From NCBI GenBank assembly GCA_913054115.1, contig CAJXIS010000065.1, positions 1 through 9,222 of the forward strand: a stretch of DNA of 9,222 nucleotides. The letters are read 5' to 3'. The position numbers and the translations under genes were made by a program. The DNA is from an uncultured Acidimicrobiaceae bacterium (GTDB taxonomy: Bacteria; Actinomycetota; Acidimicrobiia; Acidimicrobiales; MedAcidi-G1). This document shows positions 1-6,036 of the stretch, one piece after another. Within the stretch, counting starts at the first letter, position 1, and each line of letters starts with the position of its first letter. The notes under the pieces were generated by a model. It was not told the DNA's origin. It made no database searches and was given only the letters and a program-made list of their open reading frames with translations.

Positions 1-49
1 CCGCCACTCCGGCACGTGTCTCTCTGGCGGAGTATCCAGCGGGCAGAAT

Positions 50-1231
50 ATGGCAGTGAGCGCGTGTCCGACCATCGAGACCGAGCGTCTCGTCCTGCGC
101 CCGTTTCGCGATGACGACCTCGACGACCACTTCGCCATGATGGGCTCGCCCGAGGTGCGGTGCTGGCTGCACCTCCCGGGTGCGTTCGACCGCGATGCCG
201 CCTGGGCGCAGATGGCGCACATTCTCGGCCAGTGGGAACTGCGCGGCACCGGCCTCTGGGCGCTCGAGGAGCGGGCGACCGGACGGTTCGTGGGGCGGGC
301 CGGCCTCTACAACCCGGTCCGCGTCGACTGGCCGGGCGTCGAGGTCGGGTGGGCCCTCGATCCGTCCTTCTGGGGCCGCGGGTACGCCACCGAGGCTGGA
401 ATCGCCGCCAGGGACTACGGCTTCGGCGAACTCGGGTTGGACCGCCTGTATTCGTGCATCCTCCCCGAGAACCTGGCGTCACAGGCGGTGGCCCGCAGGC
501 TCGGCTTCACCCTGCTCGAGGAACGGACCATGGCGTGGTTCCCGGAGGCGCCGCACGGCATCTGGGTGGGCGAGCGCCCCGATGAGGGCGGCAGTTGGCC
601 GAGGAGCGCAGCAGTTGGCCGAGCAGGGCAGCAGCCAGCCGAGGAGGGCGGCAGTCAGCCGATGGGGGCGGCAGTCAGCCGACCAGGGCAGCAGTCAGCC
701 GATGACGACCGGGGTGCTTCGACCCTCGTCATCGACGATCAGCAACCCGTCGCAGTCGCCGGACTCGACCTCGAGGCCGACGGCGCCCTGATAGGTGCCT
801 TGGCGTGTGGCCAGCACCTCGCCGGCATCCGCCCATCCGGAGAAGACGAACAAATCGCCGGTCCCCGGTCGGAGGAGCACCACCGTGGAGGGTCCGGCGC
901 AGTGTCCCCCGGCAGCCGCCCAGTCGCCCACCACGGCGATGTCACCGGGTCGGCCCACCTGGTAGCGCTGCCCGTCGAACTCGACGATCGGGCCATCGGG
1001 GGCGAGCACGGGCCGACTCTCACGGCGCACGCTCACGGCATAGAGGATGCCGACACCGATCAGGAGCAGAACCAGCGCCGACCGAATCGATGGTCGAGAT
1101 CCAGCCGACCTGGCGCTGACCCGCAGGCGAAGTTCGTCGGTGGGCGCACCGGCCGAGGCTTCCTGCGTCGAGTCGGCCGGCACACCAGGCGCCTGTGCGT
1201 CGAAATCGGCGGCGAGTTCCGCCAGGACTGA
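50..1231 (+). CDS. GNAT family N-acetyltransferase (RimJ-like) with anomalous read-through tail
   Basis: Residues 1-175 form a complete GNAT domain of the Acetyltransf_3/RimJ type, which moves an acetyl group from acetyl-CoA to an amine. The N-terminal strand reads TERLVLRPFRDDDLDDHF. The acetyl-CoA loop is FWGRGYATEA (near 122-131), followed by the usual PENLASQAVARRLGF segment (near 148-162). The substrate cannot be told from sequence. Family members are about 170-200 residues, but this frame has no stop until 1229-1231 (393 residues). From residue 178 it passes through a 20-bp tandem repeat, and from 695 on it is antisense to the pseudokinase gene, where it looks like a non-coding shadow. 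The domain call is firm; the true C-terminus is doubtful. ATG at 50 is used because TERLVL follows at the normal distance; GTG at 56 is an alternative. No good ribosome site is seen. Confidence 0.7.
   Translation: MAVSACPTIETERLVLRPFRDDDLDDHFAMMGSPEVRCWLHLPGAFDRDAAWAQMAHILGQWELRGTGLWALEERATGRFVGRAGLYNPVRVDWPGVEVGWALDPSFWGRGYATEAGIAARDYGFGELGLDRLYSCILPENLASQAVARRLGFTLLEERTMAWFPEAPHGIWVGERPDEGGSWPRSAAVGRAGQQPAEEGGSQPMGAAVSRPGQQSADDDRGASTLVIDDQQPVAVAGLDLEADGALIGALACGQHLAGIRPSGEDEQIAGPRSEEHHRGGSGAVSPGSRPVAHHGDVTGSAHLVALPVELDDRAIGGEHGPTLTAHAHGIEDADTDQEQNQRRPNRWSRSSRPGADPQAKFVGGRTGRGFLRRVGRHTRRLCVEIGGEFRQD
581..700. repeat. Six tandem copies of a 20-bp unit
   Basis: Six head-to-tail 20-bp units start at 581, 601, 621, 641, 661 and 681. 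The shared core is GGGCRGCAGTCAGCC, and the first two units have TTGG in place of TCAG. The unit is not a multiple of three, so the acetyltransferase frame cycles through all three phases and gives a two-fold 20-residue repeat (from DEGGSWPRSAAV and EEGGSQPMGAAV). The last unit also carries the TGA stop of the convergent pseudokinase gene (complement of 695-697). Each unit contains this tetranucleotide context, so it looks like a minisatellite grown by replication slippage. Confidence 0.9.
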
Positions 1232-1732
1232 TGCCAGGTCGAAGGTGTCGTCGTGGCGGCGCGGTCGCAGTGCCCTTGCCAGGCGACGCCGGGACCGTCG
1301 CTCGTCGATGACGTCGGTCGGGGGGAGCAGGTCGAGGACCTCGTCGAGCAGCGTGAGGAGTGCCCGCAGGTCTTCCTGCCGGGCCTTGCTCGTGGCCTCG
1401 GTCGCATGGTCGAAGCCACTCAGGAGCGGTCGTCCATCGGCATCGACGAAGATCACCTCCGGTCGGAGGTCGCGGTGGACGAAGCCGGCCCGGTGGATCT
1501 CGCCGAGCGTCCGACCGAGGGCGGCACCCAGTGAGGCGCACTCTGCGGCGCTCGCCGGGGCCCGTTCGCCCAGCGGCGGAAGGTCGTCGCCCAGCCGGAT
1601 CGTCACCGTGTTCCCCTCGCGGTGGAAACCCTCGAGGGGGACGACGCCGGGGAACTGCAGGCGGCGCAGCACCTCGGCCTGCATCTCGATGCCTGCGGCC
1701 TCGGCGGGATCGGCGGTTCGCCGGGTGCTCAT
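695..1732 (-). CDS. Membrane-anchored pseudokinase with N-lobe truncation and extracytoplasmic domain
   Basis: 345 residues. The N-terminal part resembles a Ser/Thr protein kinase from the alpha-C helix onward: AEVLRRLQFPGVVPLEG (19-35), then IHRAGFVHRDLRPEVIF (79-95) as the catalytic loop with H86-R87-D88. Catalysis is doubtful. There is no glycine-rich loop or VAIK lysine, the Asn of HRDxxxxN is Val, and the DFG position reads GFD (106-108). Arg-rich stretch 146-159, then one transmembrane helix (about 219-234, SALVLLLIGVGILYAV), then a C-terminal domain (GDIAVVGDW, LLRPGTGDLFVF) resembling single FG-GAP-like repeats. The start ATG at 1732 overlaps the upstream ATPase stop (ATGA), implying translational coupling, and the ORF has an upstream in-frame extension that I reject as shadow. 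A regulatory, ligand-binding pseudokinase working with the ATPase is inference. Confidence 0.75.
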   Translation of the reverse strand: MSTRRTADPAEAAGIEMQAEVLRRLQFPGVVPLEGFHREGNTVTIRLGDDLPPLGERAPASAAECASLGAALGRTLGEIHRAGFVHRDLRPEVIFVDADGRPLLSGFDHATEATSKARQEDLRALLTLLDEVLDLLPPTDVIDERRSRRRLARALRPRRHDDTFDLASVLAELAADFDAQAPGVPADSTQEASAGAPTDELRLRVSARSAGSRPSIRSALVLLLIGVGILYAVSVRRESRPVLAPDGPIVEFDGQRYQVGRPGDIAVVGDWAAAGGHCAGPSTVVLLRPGTGDLFVFSGWADAGEVLATRQGTYQGAVGLEVESGDCDGLLIVDDEGRSTPVVIG

Positions 1733-3027
1733 GACGGGTCCACATCGTGGTCGGCCTCGGAGGACGTTCCCAGGCTGCCGGGCACGATGGGGACAAGGCC
1801 ACCCACGTCGATCCGGTCGGGGAGGCGGTCCAGGTGTCGCAGGAGGATGCGGGCCAACTGCGCCCCGTAGGCGGGTTCGGGGTCGGGACCGGGGTCGGGC
1901 AGGGTGACGGTTCCATCGGCGTCGATATGGGTGGCCACCGAGGCCCTGGCCCTGCGCCGGTCGGTCCGACGAGGGCGGTCCGGTGTATCGGCGAGGCACC
2001 ACGGCACGAGGCGGTCCTCGGGGAGCCCGGCCTCGAGCAGGTTGTCGATCGTGCGACCGAGGGCGGCGCCGCCCTTGCGACCGCTGCGCTCCCCGGTCCG
2101 GCCGACCACGACGACGATGTCGGCCAGGTCGCAGACGGCCAGTGCCGGTTCTCCGGGCGTGGAAGGCCCGGTCGGCTGCTCATCGGAGGCGAGGTCGACG
2201 TCGGGATCCACATCGACGACCGTGACGAGGTTGTGTCGACAGAGGTTGGTGAGGGTTGCCCGCAGGCTCGATCCGCCGATCGTCGGCCAGTCGCGACGCC
2301 TGCGAATGCCGGGCAGGAGACGGTAGGGGGCTCCGGCGGGGGACACGAGGAAGCGGTCGAGTTCGGCAGCCCCCGGCAGCCCGCCCCGATGGGCCTGGGT
2401 CGCCTCCTGGAGTGTCATCGGGGCATCGGCGACCCCGTGGAGGATGGCCTGGTCGGCTTCGAGGCAGACGTCGACGAGGGTGACCGAGCCCCGGAGGCGG
2501 GGATCGCTGGCGAGGCCGTGGGCGAGGCTCCGGGCGATCGTCGAGGCGCCCGTTCCGCCGGGGCCGGTGACTGCGACGAGTCGTCCGGTCCACCGACTTC
2601 CGGTGCTCCCTGTCAGCCCACCGAACTCGAGCCGGTCGATGCGGCCGATGGGGCGGGCGTGCCGTTCGAGGCTGCGGACGAAGTCGTCGGGAGCGAGGTC
2701 GTCGGGTAGGACGCCGGTGGCACCGAGCCCGGTCCAGCGGTCGGCATCCCCACCGACGATCAGAACAGGACATTTGGCGGACCTGGCCCGGCTGATGAGC
2801 TCGCGGTCGAGGCCGACGGTGCGGTGGTCGACGAGCAGGGCCGAGAAGGGGCGGCCAGAGGCGAGGCGGTTGAGGAGGTCGGCGATGCCGGCGCAGGGGA
2901 GGAACTCGTGGCCGGTTCCGAGGTCGGCGAGTCGGAGATCGACGGTCGGCATCCAGGGCGGCGCGCCGGAGGCCAGGCCCAACAGGACATAGCGGTGGGC
3001 ACTTCCCGGGCCGGTGGACGCGGTCAT
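1729..3027 (-). CDS. CpaE/TadZ-like P-loop ATPase (MinD/ParA superfamily)
   Basis: 432 residues. Residues 10-130 look like a degenerate receiver-like domain (FSALLVDHRTVG; CPVLIVGGDADRWTG). A P-loop domain starts at about 149 with RLVAVTGPGGTGASTIARSLA; the Walker A (155-163) is GPGGTGAST, with Ala where most ParA/MinD proteins have the catalytic Lys. The GG-x-GAST form is typical of CpaE/TadZ proteins, which place pilus or division machinery at the pole. The second aspartate motif is VTLVDVCLEAD (182-192), and the Walker B strand is LVTVVDVDPD (267-276). The C-terminal 60 residues are Arg- and Asp/Pro-rich and probably disordered. No tad pilus genes lie nearby in the window. It is the first gene of a two-gene unit with the pseudokinase. 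The start at 3027 has no clear ribosome site, so a short or absent leader is possible. Confidence 0.7.
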   Translation of the reverse strand: MTASTGPGSAHRYVLLGLASGAPPWMPTVDLRLADLGTGHEFLPCAGIADLLNRLASGRPFSALLVDHRTVGLDRELISRARSAKCPVLIVGGDADRWTGLGATGVLPDDLAPDDFVRSLERHARPIGRIDRLEFGGLTGSTGSRWTGRLVAVTGPGGTGASTIARSLAHGLASDPRLRGSVTLVDVCLEADQAILHGVADAPMTLQEATQAHRGGLPGAAELDRFLVSPAGAPYRLLPGIRRRRDWPTIGGSSLRATLTNLCRHNLVTVVDVDPDVDLASDEQPTGPSTPGEPALAVCDLADIVVVVGRTGERSGRKGGAALGRTIDNLLEAGLPEDRLVPWCLADTPDRPRRTDRRRARASVATHIDADGTVTLPDPGPDPEPAYGAQLARILLRHLDRLPDRIDVGGLVPIVPGSLGTSSEADHDVDPS

Positions 3028-3119
3028 CGTCGCGGGACGTTAGCCGTGCGCCGGAAACGGCTCTCGGGGACAGGCATGAAATGCTTGTACAGGGCAGACA
3101 ATGGTGGAAAGATCATAAG
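3028..3119. promoter_or_regulatory. Divergent control region between the ATPase and HTH genes
   Basis: This gap must hold promoters for both the leftward ATPase unit and the rightward HTH gene. Seen directly: an inverted repeat AGCCGT (3042-3047) / ACGGCT (3057-3062) with a 9-base spacer; an 11-base palindrome with arms GCAT (3074-3077) and ATGC (3081-3084); and a local fall in GC from about 3075 to 3130, unlike its surroundings. On the minus strand, TAACGT (3042 to 3037) fits the actinobacterial -10 pattern TANNNT and lies 9 bases before the ATPase ATG, compatible with a near-leaderless transcript. No convincing -35 box was seen for either direction. Confidence 0.4.
3103..3111 (+). promoter_or_regulatory. 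Ribosome binding site that sets the HTH gene start
   Basis: GGTGGAAAG lies 8 bases before the ATG at 3120. This favours 3120 over the earlier in-frame ATG at 3081, which would add 13 residues unlike the family N-terminus, and over the ATG at 3129, which would be 17 bases away. Confidence 0.5.
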
Positions 3120-3347
3120 ATGACCATAATGACACCACAAGAGCCGGAATGGCTCAACACAAAGTTGGCGGCGGCGATGCTGGGCATCACAGCCCGCACG
3201 CTCTACAAGCTGGTCGACCAGGGCAGTGTCCCCGGCTACCGCATGGGACGGGTCATTCGCTTCAGGCGTTCCGACATCGAGGTGGCCATCGAGGGCTTCC
3301 GCATCGAACCCGGCTCGCTCCAGCACCTGTACACGGACTCTCCGTAG
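3120..3347 (+). CDS. Small HTH_17 / BldC-like (excisionase-family fold) DNA-binding protein
   Basis: 75 residues. The winged-helix unit covers about 10-58: EWLNTKLAAAMLGITARTLYKLVDQG is the helix-turn-helix, followed by the wing SVPGYRMGRVIRFRRSDIEVAI. This is the MerR-like fold of excisionases and of the developmental regulator BldC. The tail IEPGSLQHLY is, from memory, shared by many stand-alone actinobacterial members, so a chromosomal regulator is more likely than a phage excisionase; no integrase or attachment site is present. It lies next to the SUF leader and diverges from the ATPase unit, so either could be its target. That is inference. Its last codons and TAG stop are part of the 62-bp tandem repeat, and the local GC content is lower than in the neighbours. 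Confidence 0.8.
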   Translation: MTIMTPQEPEWLNTKLAAAMLGITARTLYKLVDQGSVPGYRMGRVIRFRRSDIEVAIEGFRIEPGSLQHLYTDSP

Positions 3348-3480
3348 AGGGCCACGGGAGGATCTGGTGCTGATCAAGCCGACGAAGTTGATCACGGACT
3401 TCTCCGTAGAGGGGGCAGGGGAAGATCTGGTGCTGATCAAGCCGTCGACGGTGGTCGCGGACGCTCCGTAGAGGGGAAGG
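3326..3480. repeat. 62-bp tandem repeat, about 2.5 copies, over the HTH gene 3' end
   Basis: The landmark TCCGTAGAGG recurs at 3341, 3403 and 3465, exactly 62 bases apart. GATCTGGTGCTGATCAAGCC recurs at 3361 and 3424; the one-base shift is made good later in the unit. Each copy has a short hairpin ending in the landmark: ACGGA/TCCGT at 3333-3345 (loop CTC), the same arms at 3394-3407 (loop CTTC), and CGGA/TCCG at 3458-3468 (loop CGC). Copy 1 also has TGATCAA (3371-3377) / TTGATCA (3388-3394). The first landmark includes the HTH stop codon, so the array appears to have grown out of that gene's end. Every landmark is followed by a purine-rich run. Confidence 0.85.
3367..3471 (+). other. Possible 34-codon small ORF within the 62-bp repeat
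   Basis: GTG at 3367 follows GGGAGG (3356-3361) at a 5-base spacing, and the frame stays open to TAG at 3469-3471. The product would contain VLIKP twice (residues 1-5 and 22-26) in a 21-residue repeat. The two repeat copies differ by conservative changes (T/S, L/V, I/V, T/A) and their single-base gaps keep this frame. It may be a leader peptide of the SUF arm, but it may also be only an open stretch in GC-rich DNA. A second GTG with AGGGGAAG ahead of it is at 3430. Confidence 0.25.
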
Positions 3481-3521
3481 GGAGCCACTCGGCAGGCGTT
3501 TCGGCCCGGGATCGCCGGCTG

Positions 3522-3553
3522 GGGATTTCTCCTACGCCGATAGGGTAAATCCC
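3522..3553 (+). promoter_or_regulatory. Candidate operator/promoter of SUF arm 1 (sufD side)
   Basis: A two-part dyad with one centre (3537.5): outer arms GGGATTT (3522-3528) and AAATCCC (3547-3553), inner arms CCTA (3531-3534) and TAGG (3541-3544). It holds the pattern ATT-N4-CTA-N6-TAG-N4-AAT that also occurs at 8978-9003 before arm 2. TAGGGT at 3541-3546 fits an actinobacterial -10 (TANNNT), so a bound protein would cover the promoter. The outer and inner arm spacing is much like that of IscR-type Rrf2 sites; the identity of the regulator is inference. Confidence 0.6.
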
Positions 3554-3555
3554 GC

Positions 3556-3577
3556 GGCGGCGCCATCCGGCGCCGCC
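3556..3577 (+). promoter_or_regulatory. Strong GC hairpin in the sufD leader
   Basis: Arms GGCGGCGCC (3556-3564) and GGCGCCGCC (3569-3577) pair perfectly over 9 bp, all G-C, around an ATCC loop. If the -10 is TAGGGT at 3541, transcription would start a few bases ahead of the hairpin, putting it at the very 5' end of the mRNA. No U-run follows, so it is not an intrinsic terminator of the usual kind. A stabilising cap or an attenuation element are both possible. Confidence 0.6.
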
Positions 3578-3610
3578 AGCACCACCCATTCTCCCGCCCG
3601 AGGTCCTGCC

Positions 3611-4888
3611 CTGAACCGCTTCGCCCCCGACGTCTCCGCGGCACTTCCCGGGCCGGACTGGATGTGCGCCCTCCGCGCCGAAGCGGCCGAGGGCCTCGCC
3701 GATGTCGCACCCCCCGATGTCGACGAAGAGGTCTGGCGCTACTCCCGGATCGCCGAACTGGACCTGGATCGTTTTGGGCCCTCCGCAGAACGGCCGGCCA
3801 CGGAGCCACCCGTCGACGCTGCCCTGGTGGAGGGTGCCGTCGCGACGATCCTCGTTTGCGACGGTTGGGTTCAGTCGATCCAGGTCGCCGAGAGTGCTGT
3901 CGAAGCCGGTCTCCTGATCGGAACCGTTGCCGACCTCGAGGGTGGGTCCGAGTTCCCGGGCGCAGTTCTCGAGGCGCCGGTCGACTTCTTCGGCCACCTC
4001 AACCGTGCGTTCTGCCCCGAGCCCCTCGCGGTGGTGGTCCCCGACGGCGTTCGCCTCGATGGACCGGTCGTCGTCTTCAGCCATGTCGCCACCGAAGGCG
4101 TCGCGGCGTTTCCGCGGCTGCTGGTGCGCTGTGGTGCCGATGCGGCGGCGACGGTGGTCGAGGTCCAGACCTCCGACGACGTCGAGGCGCTGGTGGCCCC
4201 GGTGCTCGAGGCGGTCGTCGGCCGGGCAGGTCGCCTGCGCCATGCCGTCCTCCAGGAACTCGGACCGCGGGTCTGGCAGTTGGCCCATCAGGAGGTCCAC
4301 GTCGGGCAGGAGGCGTCGGGCGAACTGTTCCACGCCGGACTCGGTGGCGACTACGCCCGCACCCGCACCGACTGCCGGCTGGTCGGCCGTGGAGCCGAAG
4401 GCCGTATCACCGCCGCCTATTTCGGTGTTGGCAGCCAGGCGCTCGACTACCGGACCTTCCAGGACCACGCCGCCCCCGACACTGTCAGCGACCTCCTGTT
4501 CAAGGGCGCCCTCGACGATTCGTCGCGGTCGGTCTACACCGGCCTCATCCGGGTCCGACCGGAGGCCGTCCGGACCCGGGCAAACCAGACCAACCGCAAC
4601 ATCAAGCTCTCGCCGGATGCCTGGGCCGAGAGCGTGCCCAACCTCGAGATCGAGACCGACGACGTGATGTGCAGCCACGCATCGACCGTCTCGCCGGTCG
4701 ATGCCGACCAGCGTTTCTACCTCGAGAGCCGGGGGGTGCCGACGGCAGTCGCAGAGCGGCTGCTCCTCGAGGGGTTCTTCGAAGAGGTGGTGGAGGCCGC
4801 TCCGGTGCCCGCAGTGGGGAAGCGACTGCGCCAGAGCCTGCGAGCAAAGCTCGACCGGCACGAAGTCGTCGGATCGGGTGCGGCATGA
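3611..4888 (+). CDS. sufD: Fe-S cluster assembly protein SufD, probable CTG start
   Basis: SufD is a scaffold subunit of the SufBCD complex that assembles clusters in the cytoplasm with the ATPase SufC. With the CTG start it has 425 residues. The N-terminal helical part contains LPGPDW and EEVWRYSRIAELDLD, then comes the beta-helix core, and the C-terminal part has NQTNRNIKLSPDAWAESVPNLEIETDDVMCSHASTVSPVDADQRFYLESRGV. His356 in CSHAS matches the functional SufD His at the SufB interface. It is SufD, not SufB: the SufB cysteine region and length are missing. Start: the first ATG (3662) would cut off the conserved LPGPDW helix. No ATG, GTG or TTG lies in frame upstream, but CTG at 3611 has GAGG at 3600-3603, 7 bases before it. 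The stop overlaps the Rieske start (ATGA). Confidence 0.85.
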   Translation: MNRFAPDVSAALPGPDWMCALRAEAAEGLADVAPPDVDEEVWRYSRIAELDLDRFGPSAERPATEPPVDAALVEGAVATILVCDGWVQSIQVAESAVEAGLLIGTVADLEGGSEFPGAVLEAPVDFFGHLNRAFCPEPLAVVVPDGVRLDGPVVVFSHVATEGVAAFPRLLVRCGADAAATVVEVQTSDDVEALVAPVLEAVVGRAGRLRHAVLQELGPRVWQLAHQEVHVGQEASGELFHAGLGGDYARTRTDCRLVGRGAEGRITAAYFGVGSQALDYRTFQDHAAPDTVSDLLFKGALDDSSRSVYTGLIRVRPEAVRTRANQTNRNIKLSPDAWAESVPNLEIETDDVMCSHASTVSPVDADQRFYLESRGVPTAVAERLLLEGFFEEVVEAAPVPAVGKRLRQSLRAKLDRHEVVGSGAA

Positions 4889-5211
4889 ACGAGTTCCGCG
4901 CCTGTGCGCTTTCCGATCTCACCGACGGAGCGGCTCTCCGGGTCCAGATCGGCGGATGCCCGGTCGCCCTGGTGCGCATGGACGGCACCGTGCATGCCAT
5001 CGGCGACACCTGTTCACATGAGGAGGTGTCGCTGGCCGAGGGGTTCGTCGACACTGACGAGTGCGCCCTCGAATGCTGGAAGCACGGCAGCCTCTTCTCC
5101 CTCGAGACCGGCAAGGCACTGACGCTGCCCGCCAGCCGTCCGGTGCCCGTCTACGCCGTGCGCATCGAAGGCGCAGATGTATTGGTTGAGTTGCCGGAGG
5201 CCGATCAATGA
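4885..5211 (+). CDS. Rieske [2Fe-2S] ferredoxin of the SUF operon
   Basis: 108 residues, a single Rieske domain. Cluster ligands are visible: C43-x-H45 in DTCSHEE and C64-x2-H67 in ECWKHGSLF. The closing strand is VPVYAVRIEGADVLV. Related proteins are often named ferredoxin subunits of aromatic dioxygenases, but no oxygenase gene is present. In many actinobacteria a gene of this kind sits between sufD and sufC. It probably serves as an electron carrier in, or a client of, cluster assembly; the precise role is unknown to me. Coupled on both sides by ATGA overlaps: start in the sufD stop, stop in the sufC start. Confidence 0.9.
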   Translation: MNEFRACALSDLTDGAALRVQIGGCPVALVRMDGTVHAIGDTCSHEEVSLAEGFVDTDECALECWKHGSLFSLETGKALTLPASRPVPVYAVRIEGADVLVELPEADQ

Positions 5212-6020
5212 GCGATGAGCGCGTGCTGCGGATCACGGGCCTGCGGGCGCGTGTCGCCGAGACCGAGATCCTGCGGGGCATCGACCTCGAGATCCGGCCC
5301 GGAGAGGTCCATGCCATCATGGGCCCGAACGGTTCTGGGAAGTCGACGCTCTCGCACGTCCTGATGGGGCGACCCGGCTACGAGGTCACCGGGGGTTCGG
5401 TGACGCTCGACGGCGTCGACCTGCTCGAACTGGCCCCATGGGAGCGGGCGCAGGCCGGCCTGTTCCTGTGCCTCCAGCATCCGACCGAGGTGCCGGGGGT
5501 GAGCCTCGAGGCGCTGCTGACTGAGGCAGCCCGTGCCGGCGGCCGCGACCCGGACACGGTACGACAGGCGCTCATCACCGAGGCCGGGCGGCTGGGCATC
5601 GACGAGCACTTCCTCGACCGGCCCCTCAACGTCGACCTCTCGGGCGGCGAGAAGAAGCGCAACGAGGCGCTCCAGCTCGGTGTGCTCGGCGCCCGCTACG
5701 CGGTGCTCGACGAGATCGACTCGGGCCTCGACGTCGATGCCCTGGCGACGGTGGCTCGTCGCATCCAGGAGGCCACCGAGGAGGACGGACTCGGGGTGCT
5801 CGCCATCACGCACTTCGCCCGTCTGCTCGAGGTTCTCGAACCCGATCGGATCCACGTGCTGTCCCGCGGTTCGATCCAGGTGACGGGCGGTCCCGAGTTG
5901 GCCGAACAACTCGAGGCGGAGGGCTATGTCGGCGTGCTCGGCGACGCCGCGACCGACGAGCCCGAGACCCTGGTGGGACTGCCCCACGCCGCCGGCTTCG
6001 GCGACGACCCGTTCGCCTGA
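5208..6020 (+). CDS. sufC: Fe-S assembly ATPase SufC, copy 1
   Basis: 270 residues, a soluble ABC-type ATPase that powers the scaffold change in SufBCD. Motifs in order: Walker A GPNGSGKST (39-47), Q-loop Gln90 in CLQHPTEVPGV, signature LSGGEKKRNE (144-153), Walker B AVLDEID with Glu169, D-loop SGLDVDAL, H-loop His202 in ITHF. All catalytic residues are present. It differs from copy 2 (8115-8951) over most of its length: CLQHP against AFQYP, a shorter linker before the signature, and no acidic tail. So it is not a recent duplicate. It is the third coupled gene after sufD and the Rieske gene, 16 bases before the pterin dehydratase gene. Having its own SufD partner suggests a SufC-SufD pairing specific to this arm, which is inference. 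Confidence 0.93.
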   Translation: MSDERVLRITGLRARVAETEILRGIDLEIRPGEVHAIMGPNGSGKSTLSHVLMGRPGYEVTGGSVTLDGVDLLELAPWERAQAGLFLCLQHPTEVPGVSLEALLTEAARAGGRDPDTVRQALITEAGRLGIDEHFLDRPLNVDLSGGEKKRNEALQLGVLGARYAVLDEIDSGLDVDALATVARRIQEATEEDGLGVLAITHFARLLEVLEPDRIHVLSRGSIQVTGGPELAEQLEAEGYVGVLGDAATDEPETLVGLPHAAGFGDDPFA

Positions 6021-6036
6021 GCATCATTGCTGAACC

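Noticed and set aside
1..30. Inverted repeat CCGCCA / TGGCGG upstream of the acetyltransferase gene
   Set aside because: Six-base arms with an 18-base gap at the window edge in GC-rich DNA are too easily found by chance.
3120..3347. Phage or plasmid excisionase
   Set aside because: No integrase, attachment site or other mobile genes; the C-terminal tail fits stand-alone actinobacterial regulators.
3442..3451. Perfect 10-bp palindrome CCGTCGACGG in repeat copy 2
   Set aside because: It is missing from copy 1, so it is probably a chance product of repeat divergence.
3326..3480. Could the 62-bp array be a CRISPR?
   Set aside because: There are only about 2.5 copies, the whole unit is repeated with no unique spacers, and there are no cas genes.
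3024..3809. Minus-strand open frame (261 codons) across the HTH gene, repeats and SUF leader
   Set aside because: It crosses a regulatory dyad, a hairpin and two real genes, and its only pattern comes from the 62-bp repeats.
3437..4861. Long minus-strand open frame (474 codons) opposite sufD
   Set aside because: It is fully antisense to a clear SufD, has no recognisable domain, and such frames are expected in high-GC coding DNA.
3611..4888. SufB instead of SufD
   Set aside because: The C-terminal motif CSHAS with VSPVDADQRFYLESRG and the length fit SufD; the SufB cysteine region is missing.
4885..5211. Ferredoxin subunit of an aromatic ring dioxygenase
   Set aside because: No oxygenase or reductase gene is near, and the overlaps on both sides tie it to sufD and sufC.
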